Assembly (NCBI GenBank): GCA_035578175.1
Contig: JAQMRL010000001.1
Coordinates: 187,426,783 to 187,490,782 of the forward strand
Length of the DNA: 64,000 bases
Origin: Catonia carolina
Taxonomy: Eukaryota > Arthropoda > Insecta > Hemiptera > Achilidae
Reading direction: 5' to 3'
Made by a program: the position numbers and the translations under genes. Of this stretch, positions 55,588-64,000 are shown piece by piece. The notes under the pieces are model-generated. The model saw only the letters and a program-made list of their open reading frames with translations. It searched no databases and was not told the origin of the DNA. Each line of letters begins with the position of its first letter. The first letter of the stretch is position 1.

Positions 55588-58565
55588 TTAAGTTACTTGC
55601 GATGACCATCTCTTCTTTGGTCTTCCTATGTTACGTCGCCCAACCGGTTGGTAATTAAGGATAATCTTCGGTGCTCGCTCATCTGCCATTCTTAGCACAT
55701 GCTCATACCAGCTCTGCCTATAACCAGTGATCGCATCCGTTACACACATCATCCCAAGCTCATTTCGTATATCCTCATTCCTCTTATGGTCCAGCAAACT
55801 GTACCCCGCTAGGGGCCTCAACAGTTGCATTTCTGCCGCTACGATTCTAGTTAATTGCTGAGTGGTTAACGTCCAGCTTTCAGATCCATATAACAGGACT
55901 GGCAGCACTAGTGTTTTATAAAACTTCAAAACCGTTTCTCTCCTTACTTTTCCCACCAAAGTTTTCCTTACCGTATAGATAAGGCGCTGAAATTTTTGTA
56001 ATTTAAGTTCTACGTCTCTTGATTGTATGTACGATACTTCACATCCGAGGAATAAAAATGTCTTCACCTGCTCCAATATTTCTCCATTGATAACAATCTT
56101 GCTTCTAAGATGATCTGTGCCCTTAAAACCCATCACTTTTGTTTTTTCTGAAGAGACCTGCAGACCAAATCCCTGGGCAATCATGTTAAATGCGTGCAGG
56201 CATCGTTGAAGGTTATCTTCTGAGTCAGCAAACATCACCAGGTCATCTGCAAAAGCCAATATCTGCAAGGGCATCTGTCCAAAAACAGCTTTCTGTTCCA
56301 TCACGCAGTACCATTGCCTCATGACGTCGTCAATGAATAGGTTAAATAAAACGGGTGATAACGGACACCCCTGTCGAACCCCTTGAGATATTCCTACCAC
56401 TCGTTGACCTTTGGTCATTCTTATAACTGTGCCCGCATACATACTCTGCACTACTCTAATCAGATGTAAAGGTAATCCCTTCCCTCTCAGTACTTCCCAC
56501 AAGCGGGGCCGATAGACTTTATCAAACGCCTTCTGCAAATCTATAAAAGCCAGAAACGTAGGAATATTAAACTCTCTATTTTTCTCCATCAACTGAGACA
56601 AGGCAAACACATTGTCCATACATGACCTTCCAGCGCGAAAGCCTGATTGACCTTCCAGAAGAATTGCATCCGCTATTCCACTTAGTCTGTTTGTTATAAT
56701 TTTGGCAAATATTTTATAGCCACTATTTAACAGGCTGATCCCCCTATAGTTATTCGGATCATCTCTTTTTCCTTTCTTGAAGATTGGAAAGACAACAGCC
56801 TGGAGCCATTCCTCAGGTATGTGTGCCTCCATCCAGCAAGTATTTACGAATTCAAGGAAGCGATCCAAAAATCCACCTGAAGCATACTTAAATAACTCCG
56901 AGGGCAAGCCATCAGATCCCGATGCTTTACGGTTCTTTAATTTCTTCATCGCATACAGAAGCTCTGGCATTGTTATGTGATCTATACTATTCTTTGTCCG
57001 AACTGGGAAGACCACTTCATCGTCTAATTCCCCATTGCTAGGTCCACCCCATAAATTCTGAAAGTGAGTCAACCATTCACTCTCCGAGATAGGATCAATT
57101 TTTAAATTATCCCTTACATCCCTATTCAATTCTTGTAATATCTTATATGCTTTCAGCTGTGGTCCATGGATATCATACTCTATATCCCCAATCATCTTCT
57201 CCCAGCCCAGTCTTTTTTTCTTTCTAACTTCTTTCTTAACCAAAGCCGAGTTTTTTTTATACTCCAAAAGATCTTCTTCTGAGGATGTACTCAGGTATCT
57301 CATATAGGCCAACTTTTTCTTCTTGATTATCTCTGCAAGTTCCTCACTCCAAAAGGGTAGGCTCCTCCGATTTTGCCTTTTCGTCCTCTCTCCCAATTCC
57401 TCCAAAGCCGCTGCGTTCAAAACTGTCTTTAAGTTATCCCATTCCTCACCAATATTATTGCTCTGGGCTGTTTGACTACAAAGGGCATCCATCCTCAGCT
57501 GAAAGAGATTTCTAATTCCAAGATCTTGTAATAAATTTACTTTAAAGATTTTTTCTGTTTTATCTCTATTTCCCCTTACTCTGGCCCATCTCACTGGAAT
57601 TGTTAGCCTTGTCACAAGAAGGAAATGATCCGTTCCCACATCGTAACTCCGATAAACTCTAGAATCTAGAATACACTGTGAGGTCTTTCTGTTAGATAGG
57701 GTATAGTCAATAATTGATCTGCATCCTCTTGCACTCCATGTGTACTTATGAATGTCTTTATGCGGGAAGAATGTATTATTGATCCTTAATCCATTAGTGG
57801 TAGCAAAGTCAATGAGATGCTTACCATTCCTATTACAGGTTGGTTCACCATTTGTTCCAACCACCTCCTTTACTGGAATATTCCCGACTCTTGCATTAAA
57901 ATCCCCTGCCACAATGATGTAGTCCCGTGCATTCGTTTTTCCAACGTGCTCATAGAGCATATCATAAAACTCTGCTGTTTGTTCCGTCCTTCCCTCTTCT
58001 GGGGCATAAACTGCAAAAACTGTCATGCCAGCTTTCCCCAATCTCATCCTGATACTTACTATTCTCTCATTCACCATTTCATACCTTTGCCGGCCGCGTT
58101 GGCGATGTTGGTAACGTGCTCGCCTCTCATCACGCGGTCTTGGGTTCGAATCCCACTCGGGCATGGCATTTTTTCATACGTTACAAAAAATTCATTTCAT
58201 CCTTCACCGTCTGCATTAGCAGCAATTTGCAAAACAGTCAGACGTTAAACAAAAAAAAAAAAAAAAATTTCATACCTTTCAATGCTATCCTTCCACTTCT
58301 TTGCAATAAGTACCGCTACTCCTGCCGCTGCCCTCTTAACACGTTCTACCCCACTATATATCATCACAAAATCCCGTAACTCCATCGTGCCCTTCAACTT
58401 TTTCTTTGTTTCTGGTATAACTGCAATATCTACCTTGGCCGCTTTTAATTCTCTCTCCAGTTCGTTCTCTTTATCATTTATTCCTCTGACGTTCCACACC
58501 CCTACATTTAGTCTATCCATTTTCCAAAATCTTTTTATATTTGACGGGTCCGTATTGTTTACCAT
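55588..58565 (-). CDS. Endonuclease-reverse transcriptase of the RTE-type LINE (interrupted by SINE)
   Basis: The first in-frame ATG is at 58565 (MVNNTDPSNIKRFWK); the open frame extends upstream to 58790 without an ATG. In order: AP endonuclease (LNVGVWNVRGI; IPETKKK; after the SINE, VAGDFNARVG, TWSARGCRSIIDYTLSNRK, VGTDHFLLVTRL), a linker, then reverse transcriptase (ASGSDGLPSELFK; FPIFKKGKRDDPNNYRGISL; SGFRAGRSCMDNVF; LAFIDLQKAFDKV; GVRQGCPLSPVLFNLFIDD; catalytic box LAFADDLVMFAD; FLFLGCEVS). The C-terminal domain has LPVLLYGSESWTL and a GRPKKRW end. The SINE at 58089-58267 splits the endonuclease; removing it and one target copy keeps the frame, 1004 codons from 58790 including the stop. 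All catalytic motifs look intact. Confidence 0.9.
58089..58267 (+). mobile_element. SINE family B inside the LINE, 12-bp target duplication
   Basis: gccggccgcgttggcgatgt, ggttcgaatcccactcggg, catacgttacaaaaaattc, gtcagacgttaaac and a poly(A) tail. tttcataccttt stands at 58077-58088 and again at 58268-58279. Sense of the SINE is opposite to that of the LINE. Confidence 0.93.
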
Positions 58566-58950
58566 GTTACCTGTCCTTCCGAGGCTAGCCTGAGTCTTGC
58601 CAGTAAGTTTGCTTTCCCCTGACTGCGTTACGGGCGCCGTGCAAGGTAAGTCCAGTGGTGGGGCTGCCACCTTAGAGCCTCTGGACCTGCCCTGGGTTTC
58701 ATTCGGAGACCCACCTCCTAGATTCCTCCGTCCCCGTCGCCGTTGGGAGTTTATCCTCTTCCGCCTCCGGAGCCGTTGACCATTTTTCACCTGTTACCCC
58801 AGGCAGGGGCCCTTACAGGGTGCTACCATCCGGAGCCAGATGGACCCTGGTTTTTTTTTACGAGGTTGTTACTCCTCCGACTCCTCCTTCCTGTCACTTG
58901 AAAGACAGGCCCCGGGCTTGTCACCGGCTTAGCGGAGTTATAGAATTACA

Positions 58951-59815
58951 ATAAACAAATAAAACTTAATCACAACATGCTGTACAGAACTCTAGAATAA
59001 TTAATAACCCGTAATTCACTGACATAGGATATTGTACTGAAAGAATTATCTAATATACTTGCACCAAAACCACAACAGGTCAGTAACTGTATTTTTGTAA
59101 TGCATCACTAATTTTGAGTATGTAAAAATAACATCATGTTAGGCCTAAGTAAATGTGTTTAAGTTGATGAGTTGTATGAAATTGTTGTCTTGATTGTGCC
59201 TCAAGTCCCCTCCGGTCCCTGGTGTAGCCAAGAGTCCACTTCTCACTATCAGTAAATATAAAGTTACTAATTTCTTGTTAGTCACCTGATGTTATTTAGA
59301 GAATAGTTTTACTGTTAAGGTTACACAGTTCTGTGTAATTTAAAGATATGAATGATCACATCACTTGTGGATAGTTCCTTGTGATGTATTGTCCAACTCT
59401 AATTGTTGTTAATTTTATAAAAGTACTAGTGATTGTATTGTAACATCCCATGTTGAAAGATGCCTGAGCATTTGTTATAAATGAAAGGTGGAATTATTCC
59501 ACTTTTATTAACCAATGTTTAGTTTTCTGTAAAGGAATCTTGTTACTCATGCCTGATTCAGATGATTTAATATTAATCTGGTTATAAATTTTATTAGAAA
59601 CCACTGCCATTTTTGTAGTTAGTTATTTTTAAAGATACTGTATTAACCGTTATACAATTTTTATTATATTTATTGTCTTTAATGAATAAAAATTTATCTC
59701 ATTGTAATTAATTTTTTATTATTTGCTTTGTCTTCATATTATTTAGGTTAAGGGTTGTTGACAGAAAGTTGAATCCTCAGTATCTTACTAACATGCTATT
59801 CTTCATTGTAATAGT
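58951..59815. other. No feature seen
   Basis: No coding signal or repeat end recognised. Confidence 0.35.
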
Positions 59816-59992
59816 ACAACACTAACAATTTTTTGTTTGTTTTACATCTGACTGTTGGAATTTCTGCTAATGCAGACGGTGGAGAATGGTGGTATATGAG
59901 AATGAGTGATGAAAAATGCCAGACCTGACTGGGAGTCGAACCTGGGACCCTGTGTAGAAACCAGTTACAGCAACAGGCCGGCCAATCAAAAA
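59816..59992 (-). mobile_element. SINE family C, inverted full copy
   Basis: The reverse complement has ggccggcctgttgctgtaac (head), gggtcccaggttcgactccc (B box), caggtctggcatttttcat, ccgtctgcattagcag and cagatgtaaaac with an A tail. Confidence 0.75.
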
Positions 59993-60104
59993 TTTGATTT
60001 GAATGAAAATTGCAGGGCATTAGGTTTTAGTACCCGAGATCACTCTTCATAGAATATCGCATAACTATTTTTTACTTATATACTTGCCCAATAAATGTAC
60101 CATT

Positions 60105-60235
60105 GCTGATTTATCAGCACAACTGGCTTCTATGACTGGAGTCATTACATTAGTTCAATTATTTTATGTCAGGTCTGGCTCATTTTCATATTGCCTGCAT
60201 TAGCACCAATTTGCAAACGTTGGACATAATAGAAA
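60105..60235 (+). mobile_element. SINE family C, worn copy
   Basis: cagcacaactggcttctatg, gtcaggtctggctcatttt, cctgcattagcaccaatttg. Confidence 0.5.
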
Positions 60236-60744
60236 TCAGAACTCACTAACCAGATCATATTGATATCTTTTAATACGGACTGATCTAATATTTCACTACC
60301 GTGAATTATTTTATGCATTTTAACATATTCATAGGTCAAAGCAATGTCCAGTTAAAACCTGTACATCGGGCATGTTCAGGAGTTTGATAGTGCCAAATTA
60401 CTAAAAATGCCGGAGCATTTTCTGAAAACGAGAATGAATGGGGTAAGACGCACGAGCAAATAGAACTGATGGCCCGGCATTAAAGAATGTATTTTATTGT
60501 GCGTTCTCTCCTTGGGCCAGAGTGATAAAAAAAGTAAATAGCCTACGAAACAGTAAACTAAGTCAAAAATTTACAAATTTATTGTCTATAGTACAATTCT
60601 AATGACTTTCGTACTACTGTAATACAGAAAATATTTTATTAAAGTGGTGAAAGTGTAAGCCCAGTGGGTTCATGGTTATTTTTGAGTTTATGAGTCAACG
60701 GTTCGTTATATTAAAAAAAGGAAGACAATAGAAACATAAAAGAA

Positions 60745-61740
60745 AGCACTTTCTAGTCAGCAAGTTATGTCTGAATGCCACAATAACAGTGAAAAAAATG
60801 AGAAGTCTTTGCTTATTTGGACTGAAAATACCACTGACAAAAAGATGCCTTTGGATTTATTTTTTAGTAATATTTGGTGATCACAACCCCCTATTCCCAC
60901 ATAGATTTGGTTTTGTTATTTGTAGAACATAATATCCATGAAGTGAAGGATTGCTATACAAACTTCAAATCATCAGGAATCTTGGTGGTACAACATACTG
61001 CTGACAAGATAGTAATGATAGCACAACACAGTGGTTCTATGATGTTCAGTCACATTGGAAATGGATTGTCTTGATTAATCTTAAGTTATGATTATGAATC
61101 ATTCTACACTTGCATATTTGAACTAGTTACTTTAAAAAATAATGCCAAGGCAACACACAAAATGAAAACTTTGGTAGTGACAACAAATAATGATTTGAAG
61201 AGTGTTTCGTTTCCTTTACAACAAGAGATTTGTCAATACTGATGATTATTTGTCAAAAGAATAGAGAATCCTTTTAGTAATGAAGTAGATGCTCGCTACA
61301 GTGGACTAAATGAGTTTACTCTCAGTTCGTTAACTTTGATCTCCATGCAATTATGTTGGTAACCGTGTGCCAGCCAACATGGGTGTGCTGACACGCTGCT
61401 AAATTTGATCTAATCTGCGTCTATCTATCAGATCTATCTATAACTATCAGATTTACTCCTTAAGTGTTTTAGAAGGAGAGAACAAAACACGGTTGTTAGA
61501 AGACGGTGATTACAATCCTGGAGACAGAATTATAAATGGTGATGAAATAATTGAAAAAGTCTTTTCCTGGAATGAAAGTTCATTCTGAAGTTGATCCAGT
61601 AAAAGAAGAGAAAGATATAAAAGAGCTAGTGTTACCAGTGTTGGTGATGCTCTTGATACGGTAATTTTATATATCAATTTATCTGAAGATCAAAATGTAC
61701 TGGCCATATTACAAAAAATTTTGACGGTTTAAAGAAATGA
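60745..61740 (+). pseudogene. Tigger-type transposase remnant
   Basis: Near 60757 a frame reads SSQQVMSECHNNSEKNEKSL then LIWTENTTDKKMPLD, like the second DNA-binding part of Tigger transposases. At 61645-61720 another reads DALDTVILYINLSEDQNVLA then ILQKILTV, like their C-terminus. The middle (including 60874-61074) has no catalytic motif. Badly decayed. Confidence 0.45.
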
Positions 61741-62064
61741 TCGTAAAGTAACAAAATCAGTCAAATAAGTAATTAAAAATAGATAATTTGTACTCTCTGA
61801 TTCCATCAGCTTCACATCAGTTAGGTACTTCGTGTGTATTCCAAACTGGTCCAATGTTACATTACACAGACAGGTAAATTTTAGCATATTTTTATGTACG
61901 GTATAGACTTAAAACATATGTTACATGTAACAGTACAGTGCTTTAATCGTAATATGATACAACAGACTTGCTCTATGTAGTCCGTTTTAGTGGGCACCTA
62001 CTACATTCGGTTTCATAAATACTGTTAAATAATGAAAATGATTCAAGCTAATCATTTAAATTGT
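61741..62064. other. No feature seen
   Basis: AT-rich, no recognised repeat or coding remnant. Confidence 0.35.
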
Positions 62065-62180
62065 CACCTCTATGATATAGTGGTTAGCATGCTAGCCTAC
62101 GGGTTTAATTAAATTCTGGCTAGGGTCTGGAAATTTGAACAGGTTAAAACCCAGTTGCAGTTTGAAAAAAATGTAGTTTG
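62065..62180 (+). mobile_element. SINE family D copy
   Basis: tatgatatagtggttagcat (A box), a damaged B box, ctagggtctggaaatttgaa and ggttaaaacccagttgcag, as at 23930-24010. Confidence 0.6.
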
Positions 62181-63734
62181 GGAGTCGCTTATGACCTGAC
62201 TGTTGATACGGCTTAAAAGTAAATTATTTAAAAAAATGAAAAATATTCAGATTGAACATTGATTCCTTCTTGCAACTGCATCATTGGCAAATAAAGGTTG
62301 TAGGTTAATCATGTTCAGTACAAACCCTTCAACTCAAGTGAATTTATGCCACAAATAAATAATAAAATTAACAGTTTAAAAGATGTTACACTGTATTATC
62401 ATCCCAGAGAGGACAACAGTAAATTAAGTTAACATTCTCATAAAAAAAGCATTTGGTATGATTTGTAGGCAGAGTTATAGTATTACAGTAGAACTTTGAT
62501 AGTTCCACACTTTGTGAACTTAGAGGTTGTCGAACTATTCAGAGCATATGGCAATTTTAGTATGAAAATTGCACAATTTTAATGAATACAAACTAACGTG
62601 CCCTTCAGTACAATACCGTACTCAAGGACAGCGGAAAGGTAAGGGGATGAGGAGAAAGTGGAAGGAGCTGACCTGCCTGCCGGATTGCTACTTTCATAAC
62701 ATCATGTCACCTTGCCACAAGTCATGTCAAAAAAGCGAAGGTTTACCGTACTTCAAAACCTGGCATAAAGGAAACTTCAGACCATTGTGCACTGTGCTGA
62801 ATAGGCTGATTCAGTAAGTCAGTAGTCAGTGTTACCAGCTAGAGGAAAGAAACTTAATGTGACAAACTTAAATAAATTTAAAAATGAATTAAGTCAAACT
62901 CGAGATTCATTAACATGTAGGTGTGATGGCTTATTTCCACTATAACTTGAATTTCTACTAAATTATATGCTGTTATAGATTTCAGACTATTCTAAAATGT
63001 CTGTTTTAAGTGGCAGATATAGACAACACTGGCTCCGTATGCTGAAAAGGAGGATCACGGAGCTTGCAAGCGATACTCCATACTGGCGCAGCATAAGTGT
63101 ACAAGCAGATTTACAAAGCATTAGTTGTATGTAGGCATCTATTTGTTATAATGTGATATACTGTGTACTATGTACTTTGTAAATAATCTGTTAAAATTGT
63201 CCTTTCTTTAAAATTAGGCAGTTACCTAATAGTAATTATTATGTCTTTTTTATTGATTTGGATAAGTTCTCTTACTCCAGTTCTTACATTCAGTTACCCT
63301 AGATTTTGGTTATTACTTTCTCTTACCGTATGTATTATAATCTTATAAAGACAAACCATGTTTTTTTTATGCCGGCTAATTTCCAAAACTACTGAATGGA
63401 TTTTCATGAAATTTTGATAGCATATTCATATTTATATTCACAGCAACAATTTCTTTTTAAATTTTCAAAACCCTAAGGGCCCTAATGAAGATTTTTATTA
63501 ATATGTATGTGTGTGTGTGTGTGTACATGTAAGTAGGTATTATTGTTGAAATAGATGAAGGAGTTTGATGAAAACAAGAGACGTACGTAGGGGAATTTAT
63601 CAATACGTTGTATATGTGTGTGTACGTTAGAGTATACAGTCAATCTAGCAGCTACACAATTTCTGTTACATATTTTTTTTAAATTGATTACACCGTTTTT
63701 CTCGTGCAAAGCCACTACGGGGCACGCTATAACG
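62181..63734. other. No gene seen; (GT)n microsatellite at 63507-63524
   Basis: cagtagaactttgatagttc at 62485 resembles a pogo/Tigger end, but no partner end was found. Otherwise AT-rich and featureless. Confidence 0.35.
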
Positions 63735-63910
63735 AATATATAGGGAAGGAAAGTATTGTTTTCATGTTGATTTTTTAAAATTGAGTTTTCACCGGAAATA
63801 CAGTTTTCAGCCTCCCTGAACCCAAGCGATTTGTCTGTGTGTGAGTGAACAAAATATTTCACAAACGGAATATCATATGGACTTTAAACTTAGAACTCAC
63901 ATTACGCACC
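63735..63910 (-). repeat. MITE family M, fragment
   Basis: gggaaggaaagtattgtttt, ttgagttttcaccgg, ctgaacccaa and atttgtctgtgtgtgagtga match the right part of family M in reverse. Confidence 0.65.
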
Positions 63911-64000
63911 ATTATACTTGGTTCATTATAAGAAAGATATATTGAGTAAACAAACAGCGGTTACCGAATCAGCTGGTAAAGCGGTGACTCAGAAAAAATG

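Larger units (their letters stand above)
55521..58939 (-). mobile_element. Full-length RTE-type LINE with SINE insertion
   Basis: The minus-strand element runs from about 58939 (5' UTR, GC-rich) to a (TCA)n/(ATG)n-type 3' end at 55521. It is flanked by the 11-bp duplication atagaattaca (55510-55520 and 58940-58950). Without the 191 bases added by the SINE and its duplication it is about 3.23 kb, the usual size of RTE elements. It carries one endonuclease-reverse transcriptase frame. A complete duplication and an open frame indicate a recent insertion. Confidence 0.9.

Noticed and set aside
57817..58790. Plus-strand frames opposite the LINE and SINE
   Set aside because: Shadows of the LINE frame or of the SINE sequence.
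62569..62817. 82-residue plus frame beginning MHNFNEYKLTCPSV
   Set aside because: No family recognised and no supporting context; possibly worn transposon sequence.
63482..63862. 126-residue minus frame
   Set aside because: Runs over a GT microsatellite and a MITE family M fragment.

Overview
The window looks like a chromosome segment from an arthropod, most likely an insect with a large, transposon-rich genome; it cannot be placed more precisely. The reasons are split genes with GT-AG introns of 1 to 6 kb, AT-rich sequence, tRNA-derived SINEs, and many Tc1/mariner, pogo/Tigger and RTE-type elements. There are no operons or bacterial signals.

Two host genes are recognisable. At the left edge, on the minus strand, is the 5' end of an ANKRD28-family ankyrin-repeat gene (the regulatory subunit family of protein phosphatase 6): coding exons at 4327-4353 and 336-569, with the rest beyond the left edge. 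On the plus strand, 12 coding exons between 13159 and 48171 build a protein of about 658 residues that is the clear homolog of the vertebrate uncharacterised protein C2orf42. It has an N-terminal four-cysteine zinc motif, a SWIM-like CxC...CxH motif split across exons 4 and 5, an acidic and Gln/Thr-rich middle, and a conserved C-terminal half. The two genes probably diverge from one intergenic promoter near 5.7-6.15 kb.

The rest is mobile DNA. The best element is a 3857-bp DNA transposon (6934-10790). It has 4-bp target duplications, palindromic terminal repeats and a two-exon transposase of the large insect family with an SDQCGGQNKN motif; it is probably Sola-like and is broken only by one apparent frameshift. 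It lies in sense orientation in the presumed first intron of C2orf42. The introns of that gene also hold four Tc1/mariner elements with terminal repeats (all antisense), LINE fragments (mostly antisense), long inverted-repeat elements, SINEs, a roughly 0.9-kb MITE family in several copies, and a Helitron-like insertion nested in one of those copies.

Downstream of 48171 no host gene is visible. This part holds a Tigger element split by a LINE fragment (49343-51415), and a full-length RTE-type LINE (55521-58939) with 11-bp target duplications. The LINE frame is interrupted only by a SINE (58089-58267) with its own 12-bp duplication. Further Tigger, SINE and MITE remnants follow to the right edge.
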